This document shows positions 45,806 through 54,596 of a stretch of 64,000 nucleotides of DNA, piece after piece (the stretch's first letter is position 1; the number at the start of each line of letters is the position of its first letter). The notes under the pieces were generated by a model that saw only the letters and a program-made list of their open reading frames with translations, was not told the origin of the DNA and ran no database searches. The stretch covers positions 1 to 64,000 of the forward strand of contig NZ_LOHZ01000032.1 in the NCBI RefSeq assembly GCF_001601575.1. Direction: 5' to 3'. The position numbers were made by a program, and so were the translations under genes. Source of the stretch: Thermovenabulum gondwanense (GTDB lineage: Bacteria > Bacillota > Thermosediminibacteria > Thermosediminibacterales > Thermosediminibacteraceae).

Positions 45806-46801
45806 TTAGTAAAATTTTATAAAATCTTTATAGGCAATAAAAATAGCCAGTATAATCAGAATAGCAAAGCCTATAAAATGAATCATACCTTCTTTCTCTG
45901 GATCTACGGGCTTTTTTCTCACTAATTCAATAAGCAGGAAAATTATTCTGCTTCCGTCTAATGCGGGAATTGGAAATAGGTTAAATAATCCTAAGTTTAT
46001 ACTAATTATTGCCGCAAGAAAAATAACGTTAAATATTCCAAATTTAGCAGCTTCCCCTACTATATGCACCATTCCTACAGGACCTACTAAATCCTGAGTT
46101 CTAATACCTGTTGTGACCAAGGAAATCACTATCATTTTTACTACGTAAAACATTCTGTTAAACCCGAATATTAAACTAGCAAAAAAAGAATGTTTTATCA
46201 TTTTTGATTTTATTCCGATTATACCCCTTTTTGTCTGTGGATCGATTTGAGTTTTTACTCTTAAAGGTATAATACTTTCTCCTCTTTTTATCTCTATATT
46301 TATTTCCTTATCTGGTCTATTACTTATTATATCCACTATATTCTCCCAGGAACTTATTTTTTCCCCATCAATTTTGTAAATAACATCACCGTCTCTAATA
46401 CCAGCTTTAAAAGCGGGTGAATCGGGAATTACTTCTACACTTGTAGTAGTTATACCGGTAAAAAAAGCTACCACCGAAAACAGCAAGGCTCCTAATAAGA
46501 GGTTCATTAATGGGCCTGCCAATACTACCGCCATTCTTGAAATAAGCGGTTTATTAGCAAAAGATCGGGGATCATTTGTCTTTTCATCTTCTCCTTCAAT
46601 TTTAACATAGCCACCTAAGGGGAAAATTTTTAACGAATAAACTGTTTCTCCAATTCTTTTCGAAAAAATACTTGGACCAAAACCTATAGCAAATTCATTC
46701 ACCTTCATATCGCTTTTTTTTGCCATAATAAAGTGACCAAATTCATGGGCTATTACAAGAGCACCTAAGATTATTATAGAAAAAATAATGGTATTACCCA
46801 T
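45806..46801 (-). CDS. rseP: Site-2 intramembrane metalloprotease RseP
   Basis: This 331-residue membrane zinc protease has the catalytic motif IAHEFGHFIMAKKS in the first helix (about residues 17-30), FAIGFGPSIFSK, a PDZ domain in the middle (about 115-190, with AFKAGIRDGDVIYKIDGEKI) and the third zinc ligand in FPIPALDGSRIIFLLIE (about 273-289). It cleaves anti-sigma factors or signal-peptide remnants in the membrane. ATG 46799-46801 has AGGTGATAAAA upstream. The order is cdsA, AI-2E protein, rseP, ispG. Confidence 0.95.
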   Translation of the reverse strand: MGNTIIFSIIILGALVIAHEFGHFIMAKKSDMKVNEFAIGFGPSIFSKRIGETVYSLKIFPLGGYVKIEGEDEKTNDPRSFANKPLISRMAVVLAGPLMNLLLGALLFSVVAFFTGITTTSVEVIPDSPAFKAGIRDGDVIYKIDGEKISSWENIVDIISNRPDKEINIEIKRGESIIPLRVKTQIDPQTKRGIIGIKSKMIKHSFFASLIFGFNRMFYVVKMIVISLVTTGIRTQDLVGPVGMVHIVGEAAKFGIFNVIFLAAIISINLGLFNLFPIPALDGSRIIFLLIELVRKKPVDPEKEGMIHFIGFAILIILAIFIAYKDFIKFY

Positions 46802-46822
46802 TTTTATCACCTGCCATGAAAA

Positions 46823-47875
46823 TTACTTTTTACTAAGAGGAGGAATTAAGCCTGAGTGCACAGCAGCCCTTATAATTACAGCAATAAGCGGACCTAAAAA
46901 AAGTCCAAGAAAACCAAAAATTTTTATACCTAAATATATAGCTATTAATGCTAAAGTAGGATCCAATCCCAAATTACTACCTATAACTTTTGCCTGAAGA
47001 ATTTGTCTTGTTCCGATAACCACTAAATATATTGTCAATATATATACGGCAAAACTTACACTTCCGGTTAATATTAAATACAATATCCACGGAATAAAAA
47101 TTAGACTGGGACCAAATAAGGGAAGTATATCTAAAAGCCCGCAAATTAATCCAAGGGTTAATGCATAGTCTACTTTTAATATGTAAAAACCTGCTATGGT
47201 AATTGCAGTAGAAATTATTACCAGAATTATTTGTGCCTTTATTAGACCTATAAATGATAAAAACAATTCTATCTGTATGTTTTCCAATTTTTTGTGAAGG
47301 GAAGTGGGAAGAATTCTCTTAAATGTGTCTAAAATTTTTTGCTTATCCTTTGAAAAAAAGTAACTGGCAAGAAATGTGAAAATTAAAAATACAATTACTC
47401 CTGGTATCAAAACAAGCTTATTGAGTAAAAAACTATAAAAATTTGATATATACGTAGAAACATAAGAAATTACTTGATCCCAGTTATTGTTTAAATAATC
47501 AAGCGTTTCCTTAGGTATGTACTTGGAAATATTATAAAGAGCAAGATTAAATTTATTCCATAATTCATAAATTAAGTTATAATAATTGGGAAGAATCGTT
47601 ACGAGCTTACCCAATTCTACCGTAATTCTCGATATACTTAAAATAATAATATAAATTATTAGAGTAAAAATCCCTAATAAAATTATTAAAGAAGAATACG
47701 TTCTTTTAATATTGAGCCTTTCAGCAAATTTAACCAGAGGTTCGATTAAAAAAGCAATTATTACTCCGAATACAAAGGGCAAAAGGTATCTAATAGTTAA
47801 TGTAACGATTATTGTGGCAATTATAATAGAAATACCGAGGTAAAGGAGGGGTTTATATTCATTCTTTAAAACCAT
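46823..47875 (-). CDS. AI-2E family transporter-like membrane protein
   Basis: This 350-residue protein has the AI-2E/YtvI/PerM pattern: two N-terminal hydrophobic hairpins (LLYLGISIIIATIIVTLTIR, LPFVFGVIIAFLIEPLVKFA), a polar central segment (about residues 105-150), and four to five C-terminal helices including YALTLGLICGLLDILPLFGP (about 239-258) and FLGLFLGPLIAVIIRAAV. Family members include solute and Na/H exchangers; the substrate here is unknown. It overlaps cdsA by 10 bases. It occupies the position of dxr in the usual frr-uppS-cdsA-dxr-rseP order. Confidence 0.88.
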   Translation of the reverse strand: MVLKNEYKPLLYLGISIIIATIIVTLTIRYLLPFVFGVIIAFLIEPLVKFAERLNIKRTYSSLIILLGIFTLIIYIIILSISRITVELGKLVTILPNYYNLIYELWNKFNLALYNISKYIPKETLDYLNNNWDQVISYVSTYISNFYSFLLNKLVLIPGVIVFLIFTFLASYFFSKDKQKILDTFKRILPTSLHKKLENIQIELFLSFIGLIKAQIILVIISTAITIAGFYILKVDYALTLGLICGLLDILPLFGPSLIFIPWILYLILTGSVSFAVYILTIYLVVIGTRQILQAKVIGSNLGLDPTLALIAIYLGIKIFGFLGLFLGPLIAVIIRAAVHSGLIPPLSKK

Positions 47876-48693
47876 ATTAACCCTCCTTTTATTATAACGA
47901 TCATAATATAATAATATGCTACAGGAAACGAAAATAGAGTACTATCAAATCTATCTAAAATTCCTCCATGTCCGGGGATAATCCTGGAAAAATCTTTTAT
48001 TTTGCAAAAACGTTTAATTAAAGAACAGGATAAATCCCCTATTTGGGAAAATATTCCAATAAGAAGCCCTAAAATAAAAGCTTCAAACGGCTTTACGGCA
48101 GGCAAAAAATATTTTGCGAAAACAATACTTATTAAGACACTTCCTCCTATACCTCCTATGCTACCTTCAATACTTTTTTTAGGACTTACCGACGGTATAA
48201 GTTTATGTTTGCCAAAAAGAATACCTACAATATATGCGAAGGTGTCGCAAGCCCATGTGGAAGCAAAAACCCACCATACGTAAATTATCCCGTTTTCTAA
48301 ATTCCTGAGTAGTAAAAAATGTAAAAACATTATTGAAGTGTAAATAAAACTAAATAAGGTATAAACTATATCGGTTAGATTATTCTTGTCATTATTTATT
48401 AAAGTAGTTAAAAAACTCATCATTATTATTATCGAAAAAGGGAAAAATACGAGCTGAATATTCGGAACAAAATAAACAAAAAAAAGCAGAAATATATTTA
48501 GCAAAACGACGTAGCCCAGTTTAATATCTATTCCTATTTTCTTAAAAGCATTGTAAAGTTCCCAATTTGCAATTGTATTGAGTATGCCCAGTGAGATTAG
48601 AAAAATTATTTTCCCTACATTTATAACATACCCCAGCAATATTATCCCCAACACAGCGCTTATACTTCTTATAAGAAATTCATTTTTTATCAT
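47866..48693 (-). CDS. cdsA: Phosphatidate cytidylyltransferase
   Basis: This 275-residue integral membrane enzyme forms CDP-diacylglycerol from CTP and phosphatidate. It has about seven to eight hydrophobic segments. The C-terminal signature is clear: SPKKSIEGSIGGIGGSVLIS (about residues 168-187), SQIGDLSCSLIKRFCKIKDF (about 214-233) and IPGHGGILDRFDS (about 237-249). It overlaps uppS by 14 bases and the AI-2E gene by 10, so the three are coupled. Confidence 0.95.
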   Translation of the reverse strand: MIKNEFLIRSISAVLGIILLGYVINVGKIIFLISLGILNTIANWELYNAFKKIGIDIKLGYVVLLNIFLLFFVYFVPNIQLVFFPFSIIIMMSFLTTLINNDKNNLTDIVYTLFSFIYTSIMFLHFLLLRNLENGIIYVWWVFASTWACDTFAYIVGILFGKHKLIPSVSPKKSIEGSIGGIGGSVLISIVFAKYFLPAVKPFEAFILGLLIGIFSQIGDLSCSLIKRFCKIKDFSRIIPGHGGILDRFDSTLFSFPVAYYYIMIVIIKGGLIWF

Positions 48694-49408
48694 TGTTATT
48701 ATTTAAACCCCCAAATCTTCTATCTCTTTTTTGAAAATCCGAGATAGCCCTCATCAAATCGTCTTTTTTAAAATCAGGCCAGGTTTTTTCACAAAACCAA
48801 AGCTCCGTATAAGCTAACTGGTAAAGTAAAAAATTGCTGATTCTTAATTCTCCACTGGGGCGGATTAAAAGATCGGGATCCGGTAAATCTTCTGTATATA
48901 AGTATTTTTTGAACAATGAGTCATCAATCTCATCAATTTCTAAATTACCTTTTTTTACCTCATCTGCAATTTTTTTGCATGCCCTTAAAATTTCGTCCCT
49001 TCCACCGTAATTTACTGCAATGTTTAATATCAAACCACTGCAATTTATAGTTTTTTCCAAAGATTTTTTTATTTCTTCCTTAACCTTTTTTGGTAATCTT
49101 TCGATATCTCCAGATACTTTAATTTTAATATTGTTGTTTTTTAACCTATCTGTCTCTCTCTGTAAAAAATATCTCAGCAAATTAAAAATCGTACTTACTT
49201 CCTCATAGGGTCTTTTCCAATTTTCGGTAGAAAAAGCATAAACCGTTAATACTTTGACTCCTATTTCCGCACAGTACTCCACAATCTCTTTTAAACTATC
49301 TGCGCCCGCCCAATGTCCCGCTATTCTGGGAAGACCCTTTGAACGAGCCCATCTGCCGTTACCATCCATAATTATAGCAATATGCGAAGGAATAATTTTA
49401 TCTATCAT
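48680..49408 (-). CDS. uppS: Undecaprenyl diphosphate synthase (cis-prenyltransferase)
   Basis: This 242-residue enzyme builds the C55 lipid carrier for wall synthesis from FPP and IPP. Motifs: HIAIIMDGNGRWARSKGLPR (residues 9-28), VLTVYAFSTENWKRPYEE (about 55-72), LNIAVNYGGRDEI (about 142-154), and DPDLLIRPSGELRISNFLLY (about 190-209) followed by the ELWF element. The start is ATG with AGGAGGTAAT. Confidence 0.96.
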   Translation of the reverse strand: MIDKIIPSHIAIIMDGNGRWARSKGLPRIAGHWAGADSLKEIVEYCAEIGVKVLTVYAFSTENWKRPYEEVSTIFNLLRYFLQRETDRLKNNNIKIKVSGDIERLPKKVKEEIKKSLEKTINCSGLILNIAVNYGGRDEILRACKKIADEVKKGNLEIDEIDDSLFKKYLYTEDLPDPDLLIRPSGELRISNFLLYQLAYTELWFCEKTWPDFKKDDLMRAISDFQKRDRRFGGLNNNNDKK

Positions 49409-49431
49409 ATTACCTCCTAAATAAATCCATA

Positions 49432-49453
49432 CCCCCTTTTATGAAAAAGGGGG
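49432..49453 (-). other. Hairpin between the small gene and uppS
   Basis: CCCCCTTTT and AAAAGGGGG form a stem of about 9 pairs with a short loop. No T run follows on the minus strand, so it looks like an RNA-processing or stability element, not a terminator. Confidence 0.5.
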
Positions 49454-49461
49454 ATTTCCTG

Positions 49462-49656
49462 TTAAGGTTTAAAATAAGCTACCAGAATATCAGCTTTTGA
49501 ATTAATTAATTTCACCCTTACCACAACTTCTCTGGTAAAACCCTTTACTTCTTTGAAGGGAAATAAATATTTTATTGAATTTATTTCAACATTTTGCTGA
49601 TTTAAAATTTCTAAAGCATCTTTTAACTCAATGCCTGTCAATTCTTCAATAAAAAT
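49462..49656 (-). CDS. Small protein with probable ATT start, between frr and uppS
   Basis: A 64-codon open frame begins two bases after the frr stop. The product begins with ATT-encoded FIEELTGIELKDALEILN and ends with VVVRVKLINSKADILVAYFK. GGAGG lies inside the last codons of frr and is seven bases from ATT 49654-49656; the first ordinary start (TTG 49639-49641) is 22 bases from it. The helix-then-strands layout (LKDALEILNQQN, then alternating hydrophobics) resembles a single PASTA-like unit, and I believe short proteins of this kind occur after frr in some clostridia. The function is unknown. Confidence 0.65.
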   Translation of the reverse strand: MFIEELTGIELKDALEILNQQNVEINSIKYLFPFKEVKGFTREVVVRVKLINSKADILVAYFKP

Positions 49657-49658
49657 AC

Positions 49659-50216
49659 TTATACCTCCATTATTTCTTTTTCCTTAGAATTATAAATTTT
49701 ATCAATTTCTTCAATGAATTTATCCGTCATTTTTTGAATATCCTCTTGGGCTCTCTTATGCTCATCCTCCGATATTTCTCCGTTTTTTTCCATTTTCTTC
49801 AACTGATCATTTACGTCTCTTCTTATATTTCTAATATGTACCTTAGCTTCTTCAGCTTTTTGTTTGGCCATTTTTGTTAGTTCTTTTCGTCTTTCCATAG
49901 TTAAAACGGGCAACACTAATCTTATTACCTTTCCATCGTTATTGGGAGTTAATCCCAGATCAGATTTTAAAATTGCTTTTTCTATGGGTTGAAGCATTTT
50001 AGCATCCCAGGGCTGAATTATTATCATTCTTGGTTCCGGGATGTTTATGGTTGCAACCTGGTTTACGGGTGTTGGGGTACCGTAATAATCAACCATAACT
50101 TTATCAAGCAAAGCTGTTGTAGCACGACCGGCTCTAATTGTTGCTAATTCCTGTTTGTAAAGGGAAATAACCTTATTCATCTTTTCCTCGGTTTCTTTAA
50201 ATAGCTTCTTATCCAC
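49659..50216 (-). CDS. frr: Ribosome recycling factor
   Basis: This 185-residue RRF splits post-termination ribosomes with EF-G. It contains [20 protein letters not shown] (about residues 24-43), [19 protein letters not shown] (about 45-63), [19 protein letters not shown] and [20 protein letters not shown]. It is separated from pyrH by 3 bases; order pyrH-frr-uppS is the classical one. Confidence 0.97.
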   Translation of the reverse strand: MDKKLFKETEEKMNKVISLYKQELATIRAGRATTALLDKVMVDYYGTPTPVNQVATINIPEPRMIIIQPWDAKMLQPIEKAILKSDLGLTPNNDGKVIRLVLPVLTMERRKELTKMAKQKAEEAKVHIRNIRRDVNDQLKKMEKNGEISEDEHKRAQEDIQKMTDKFIEEIDKIYNSKEKEIMEV

Positions 50217-50219
50217 AAT

Positions 50220-50933
50220 TTAACCCCCTTTAACAAATGTTCCTATATTTTCTCCCAATGCCGCCTTTACTATATTCCCCGGTTGATTGAGACCAAATAC
50301 TATAATTGGGATTTTATTATCCATACACAAGGAAGTAGCGGTAGAATCCATAACCCCAAGCCCCATATTTAAAATATCAATATAATCAAGGCTCTCAAAT
50401 TTTTGAGCATTTGGGTTTTTCAAAGGATCCGAATCATAAACACCGTCCACCCGTTTTGCAAGAAGTATTACGTCTGCTTCGATTTCAGCAGCTCTAAGAG
50501 CTGCCGCGGTATCGGTCGAGAAAAAGGGATTACCTGTACCCGCAGCAAAGATCACTACTCTTCCCTTTTCAAGGTGTCTAATAGCTCTTCTTCTAATATA
50601 AGGTTCTGCTATTGCTCTCATTTCAATAGCTGTTTGAACTCTTGTTTCTATATTTCTTTTCTCCAGTGCATCCTGAAGAGCTAAAGCATTTATTACCGTT
50701 GCCAGCATCCCCATATAATCAGCAGTAGCTCTATCAAGCTGTGGATAATTCCGACCGCGCCAGATATTGCCTCCTCCTACAACTACTGCTACACTAATTC
50801 CATATTTTCTTATTTCTTTTATTTCTTCAGCAATAGAATCCACTACTTCCTGATCTATACCAAATCCTTTCTCTCCTGCCAGAGCTTCTCCGCTAATTTT
50901 TAATACAATTCTATTGTACTTTAATTTCTGCAT
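50220..50933 (-). CDS. pyrH: UMP kinase
   Basis: This 237-residue amino-acid-kinase-fold enzyme phosphorylates UMP. It shows [18 protein letters not shown] (about residues 11-28), [13 protein letters not shown] (about 50-62), [39 protein letters not shown] and [16 protein letters not shown] (about 160-175). The gene follows the tsf terminator closely, so some read-through from rpsB-tsf or a promoter within 40 bases must feed it; no clear promoter is seen. Confidence 0.97.
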   Translation of the reverse strand: MQKLKYNRIVLKISGEALAGEKGFGIDQEVVDSIAEEIKEIRKYGISVAVVVGGGNIWRGRNYPQLDRATADYMGMLATVINALALQDALEKRNIETRVQTAIEMRAIAEPYIRRRAIRHLEKGRVVIFAAGTGNPFFSTDTAAALRAAEIEADVILLAKRVDGVYDSDPLKNPNAQKFESLDYIDILNMGLGVMDSTATSLCMDNKIPIIVFGLNQPGNIVKAALGENIGTFVKGG

Positions 50934-50968
50934 TTATAAACCCTCTCTTTAATAAATTGTTTTATTTT

Positions 50969-51003
50969 TTAAAAAAGAGACACGAATAGTGTCTCTTTTT
51001 TAA
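50969..51003 (-). terminator. Intrinsic terminator after tsf
   Basis: AAAAAAGAGACAC and GTGTCTCTTTTTT around a short loop, next to the tsf stop codon. Confidence 0.88.
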
Positions 51004-51005
51004 AA

Positions 51006-51617
51006 TTATACTTTGCTTCCCGTATCCATTTCTCCTTTTTCAAATCTTACAAATCTTGATACGGTAATATTTTCTCCCAATAAGGCAATTTTTTCCATTA
51101 TGATTTGCGAAACCTTCCTATCGGGATCTTTAATGAAAGGTTGTTCTAATAAGCAATTTTCTTCAAAAAATTTTTCCAGTCTACCCTCTACGATTTTATC
51201 TACAACATGTTCGGGCTTACCTTCATTAATAGCCTGAGTTCTGAGTATATGCCTCTCATTCTCTATAATTTCAGCAGGTACATCTTCTCTTTTTATGTAC
51301 TTTGGATTAGCCGCCGCAATTTGCATGGCTAAATCTTTGACCAAGGATTTGAATTCATCATTTCTTGCTACAAAATCAGTTTCGCAATTTACTTCCAAAA
51401 GCACACCGATACGGCCTCCACCATGAATGTATGAATCAATAATGCCTTCTTTTGCTTCTCTTCCAGCTTTTTTCGCAGCCTTAGCTAATCCTCTTTCCCT
51501 TAAAATTACAACAGCTTTTTCCATATCTCCGTCAGCTTCGGCTAATGCCTTTTTGCAATCCATTATTCCAGCACCTGTTCTTTCTCTAAGTTCTTTTACC
51601 TGTTCTGATGAAATCAT
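51006..51617 (-). CDS. tsf: Elongation factor Ts (short form)
   Basis: This 203-residue nucleotide exchange factor for EF-Tu opens with [20 protein letters not shown] (about residues 6-25) and contains [20 protein letters not shown] (about 66-85). It has one copy of the core domain instead of the two in E. coli Ts (about 283 residues), like the Thermus-type protein. It lies downstream of rpsB and ends in a terminator. Confidence 0.96.
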   Translation of the reverse strand: MISSEQVKELRERTGAGIMDCKKALAEADGDMEKAVVILRERGLAKAAKKAGREAKEGIIDSYIHGGGRIGVLLEVNCETDFVARNDEFKSLVKDLAMQIAAANPKYIKREDVPAEIIENERHILRTQAINEGKPEHVVDKIVEGRLEKFFEENCLLEQPFIKDPDRKVSQIIMEKIALLGENITVSRFVRFEKGEMDTGSKV

Positions 51618-51681
51618 CCTTTTATACCTCCTGTAATATATACTTAAGGTAAGGACAAAATGCCGTCCTTACCTCTTCGTC

Positions 51682-52389
51682 TTAAGCCTCAGCAGCGTTC
51701 AATTGTTCTCCCTGCCTGCCCTCCAAAACGGCATCTGCAATTTTTTCAGCTATCAGTTTTACAGCCCTAATGGCATCATCGTTTCCAGGAATTACATAAT
51801 CAATTTCATCAGGATCACAATTGGTATCTACAATGGCTACAATAGGAATATTTAATTTTCTTGCTTCAGCAACTGCTATTTTTTCTTTTCTTGGATCTAC
51901 GATGAATAGGGCATCGGGAAGTGAATTCATTTCTTTTATTCCACCTAAATACTTTTCTAAGCGCTCTTTTTCTCTTTTTAAATTTAGAACCTCTTTCTTG
52001 GGCAAAACGTCAAAGGTTCCTTCCTGTTCCATTTTTTCCAGTTCCTTTAAACGCTCCACTCTTTTTCTTATAGTTCTGAAATTGGTAAGCATTCCGCCCA
52101 GCCATCTTTGATTAACATAAAACATATCACATCTTTTGGCTTCTTCCATGACGGATTCCTGAGCCTGTTTTTTTGTACCGACAAAGAGAATTTTTCCACC
52201 TTCTGCAGACAAGTTTTTAACAAATTCATAAGCCTCTTCTAATTTTTTAACGGTTTTTTGCAGGTCAATGATGTAGATTCCATTTCTTTCGGTGAAGATG
52301 TACTCCTTCATTTTAGGGTTCCATCTTCTGGTTTGATGTCCAAAATGTACCCCTGCTTCAAGCAGTTGTTTCATTGAAATAATTGACAT
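51682..52389 (-). CDS. rpsB: 30S ribosomal protein S2
   Basis: This 235-residue S2 contains [20 protein letters not shown] (residues 6-25), [39 protein letters not shown] (about 87-105) and [16 protein letters not shown] 52387-52389 lies after AAGGAGG; the longer open frame upstream is not needed. The transcript starts at a consensus promoter inside the 3' end of the activase gene and has a leader of about 107 bases. Confidence 0.97.
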   Translation of the reverse strand: MSIISMKQLLEAGVHFGHQTRRWNPKMKEYIFTERNGIYIIDLQKTVKKLEEAYEFVKNLSAEGGKILFVGTKKQAQESVMEEAKRCDMFYVNQRWLGGMLTNFRTIRKRVERLKELEKMEQEGTFDVLPKKEVLNLKREKERLEKYLGGIKEMNSLPDALFIVDPRKEKIAVAEARKLNIPIVAIVDTNCDPDEIDYVIPGNDDAIRAVKLIAEKIADAVLEGRQGEQLNAAEA

Positions 52390-52496
52390 TAAATATACCT
52401 CCTTTTTGTTTTTTCCTCCGCACAGCTCATCTTCCAAAAAGACCTATTAAGGCACCCTTTCTGGAATCACCGGCGTGAGTATTCCGTATTTTACCG
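52390..52496 (-). promoter_or_regulatory. rpsB 5' leader, possible S2 autoregulatory RNA
   Basis: The roughly 107-base leader holds self-complementary pieces, for example ATACGGAATACTC before GCCGGTGATTCC, and a GC-rich stretch before the ribosome binding site. Firmicute rpsB mRNAs often carry an S2-binding leader. No clear intrinsic terminator is seen, so control would be translational. Confidence 0.35.
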
Positions 52497-52502
52497 CATG
52501 TA

Positions 52503-52531
52503 AGTATATCATAAAATAGCTTCTTGTGCAA
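52503..52531 (-). promoter_or_regulatory. Sigma-A promoter of rpsB-tsf
   Basis: TTGCAC (52526-52531), exactly 17 bases, TATACT (52503-52508). It overlaps the last codons of the activase gene. Confidence 0.78.
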
Positions 52532-53507
52532 TATCGTATCTTTCTAAATTTAAAGAATTAGACCATTTTCCACATTTATCGCCCCATCTCCCGATAATTT
52601 TGCCTTCAAAGTAAATCTGAACAACTTCACAACTATTAGAACATCCATCGCATTCAAACATTTCCGTGTCAATTCTTGATTTGACAATTTTAAATCCCTT
52701 AAAATTTGTCTTTTTTAAAGTGGAATTAATATATTTTTTTGCAAGTAGAGCTGCCCCGATGGCCCCCATTACATCGTAATTTTTCGGGATATAAATATTC
52801 TCTCCCAGCTCTTCCTCAAAAGCTTTCTTAATACCTTTATTTGCAGCAACCCCACCCTGAAACACATAGGGAGGGTTCAGTTCTTTTCCTTTTGCTACAT
52901 TTGATAAATAATTTCTGACCAGTGCCTTGCATAGCCCTTTTAAAATATCTTCTATTTTATAGCCCATTTGCTGTTTGTGTATCATATCCGATTCAGCAAA
53001 AACCGCACATCGACCCGCAATTCTCGTAGGATTTTTTGATTTTAAAGCAATTTCACCAACCTTTTCGATAGGGATTCCTAAACGGTCAGCCTGTCTGTCG
53101 AGAAAAGACCCGGTTCCTGCAGCACAGACAGTGTTCATAGCAAAATCCACCACAACTTTATTTCTTATAATAATAATTTTTGAATCCTGTCCGCCGATTT
53201 CAATTATAGTTTTCACATCGGGAAATTCTTTAATCGTAGCAATCGAATGAGCGGTAATCTCATTTTTTATGACATCAGCTCCAAGTATTGTTCCTGCTAA
53301 TATCCTACCGCTCCCTGTAGTCCCTACACCAACAATTTCAATGTTTTCTCCGTATTGCAATAAAAGATTTTCCAAACCTGATTTTAACGCATCAATAGGT
53401 CTTCCCATTGTCCTCAAATATAATTTATATTCTACTTCTTCCATCTCATTTAATAGCACAATATTGGTGCTAACTGACCCTATATCCACTCCCAAATAGC
53501 CTTTCAT
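52509..53507 (-). CDS. Acyl-CoA dehydratase activase-type ATPase (BcrAD/BadFG/HgdC family)
   Basis: This 332-residue ASKHA-fold ATPase has VDIGSVSTNIVLL (about residues 7-19), GTTGSGR (62-68), IEIGGQDSKIII (102-113), CAAGTGSFLDRQADRLGIP (128-146), AGRCAVFAESDMIH (164-177) and the late GGVAANKGIKKAF motif. C128 and C167 match the two cysteines of HgdC that hold a [4Fe-4S] cluster between subunits. Such proteins fire electrons at very low potential into a dehydratase or double-cubane partner. An extra CDGCSNSC plus a later Cys near the C-terminus suggests a second cluster. It overlaps the upstream partner gene by 38 bases. Confidence 0.9.
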   Translation of the reverse strand: MKGYLGVDIGSVSTNIVLLNEMEEVEYKLYLRTMGRPIDALKSGLENLLLQYGENIEIVGVGTTGSGRILAGTILGADVIKNEITAHSIATIKEFPDVKTIIEIGGQDSKIIIIRNKVVVDFAMNTVCAAGTGSFLDRQADRLGIPIEKVGEIALKSKNPTRIAGRCAVFAESDMIHKQQMGYKIEDILKGLCKALVRNYLSNVAKGKELNPPYVFQGGVAANKGIKKAFEEELGENIYIPKNYDVMGAIGAALLAKKYINSTLKKTNFKGFKIVKSRIDTEMFECDGCSNSCEVVQIYFEGKIIGRWGDKCGKWSNSLNLERYDIAQEAIL

Positions 53508-54588
53508 TTAAAATGTATTCCTCCTTTTTTTGACCAATCAAATCCACAAAAGCTTCTAATCGTGTCCTAAAACCTATTTCACCGGAATGCTCATCTAATA
53601 CTAATGTCATTACCGGTATTTTATAATCTTTAGAAACCTTGGGGATAGCACTTTTGGCTACTATTTCAGGCATGCAAGTAAAAGGTAATAAATGGATTAC
53701 TCCATCGAAATTTTTATTAGAAAAATTAACTATTTGTGCTACTGACTCCTGTCCATGGCCTCCTACAAAATGCCTGATGTAAGGAAAAGCTTTTTCAATT
53801 ATTTCATTGAGATTTTTGGGTTTTAAAAATTTTGGAAATAGATTTTCTCTTACCCAGTCCGTAATATATATATTTCTCTTTGTTTCTACACCTAATTCCC
53901 CTAATTGTTTTTCTATATTTAAATTGGCAAAAGGTTCTAAAATCGTATATATTTCCCCTACAATGCCTATAACAAGAGGGACCTTTTTGTCTTCTTCAAT
54001 CATGTTTAATTTTTCTTCTATTTCTACTGAAAATTTTTCCAACATATTTTCTTCGGAAATATTTTCTAACTTTTTTATTAATTCCTTGTAAACCTTTTCC
54101 GTTTCCCCTTTTTTCCTTTCCATAGCCCTTTTTTTCGATATTATTCGTTCAAGGTTATCTAAAATGATTGCTTTTTTCCATGCAAACCTGGCAGAATTTA
54201 TCAATGTAGAAATATCTTTTTTTAAAAGTCTTTTAATATTATTAATAAGTTTAAGCATTTGTTTTTTTGGAGGTTCTAAAACTATCATTTCAAAATCATA
54301 ACCATTTTTCTTCAATATCTCCCGCTGGATTTCACAATAGTAACCAAAGCGGCAGGGGCCAATACCTCCTGCCATAACTATTGTATCGGCTCCTCTTTCA
54401 AAAGCTTCTATAAAATTGCCAAGATTAATTTTTAGGGGTAAGCAAGCATATTCAGGAGCAAGTTTAGTTCCAATTTCAAGAGTTCGTTTGCTGCAATATG
54501 GAGGGGTTATTACCTCATTTCCTATTCCTTCAAAAAAGGTTTTTAGAGGTATATATAAATTCCCCATATGCGGAAAGGTAAGTTTCAT
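53470..54588 (-). CDS. Dehydratase-like iron-sulfur partner of the activase, paralogue 1
   Basis: This 372-residue protein belongs to the acyl-CoA dehydratase/activase-related group (COG3580/3581-like). Cysteines stand in PPYCSKRTLE, EYACLPLKINLG, GGIGPCRFGYYCE and LPFTCMPEI, enough for one or two clusters. The C-terminus has LDEHSGEIGFRTRLEAFVDL, shared with the next gene upstream. A charged helical insertion lies at about residues 130-205. It is translationally coupled to the activase (38-base overlap). In many clostridia these modules are fused into one protein of over 1000 residues; here they are separate. The substrate is unknown. Confidence 0.8.
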   Translation of the reverse strand: MKLTFPHMGNLYIPLKTFFEGIGNEVITPPYCSKRTLEIGTKLAPEYACLPLKINLGNFIEAFERGADTIVMAGGIGPCRFGYYCEIQREILKKNGYDFEMIVLEPPKKQMLKLINNIKRLLKKDISTLINSARFAWKKAIILDNLERIISKKRAMERKKGETEKVYKELIKKLENISEENMLEKFSVEIEEKLNMIEEDKKVPLVIGIVGEIYTILEPFANLNIEKQLGELGVETKRNIYITDWVRENLFPKFLKPKNLNEIIEKAFPYIRHFVGGHGQESVAQIVNFSNKNFDGVIHLLPFTCMPEIVAKSAIPKVSKDYKIPVMTLVLDEHSGEIGFRTRLEAFVDLIGQKKEEYILNERLFGSGYRVS

Positions 54589-54596
54589 TTTTAATT

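Noticed and set aside
49432-49453. Hairpin CCCCCTTTT/AAAAGGGGG as a terminator before uppS
   Set aside because: No T run on the minus strand follows the stem, so it is listed only as a hairpin.
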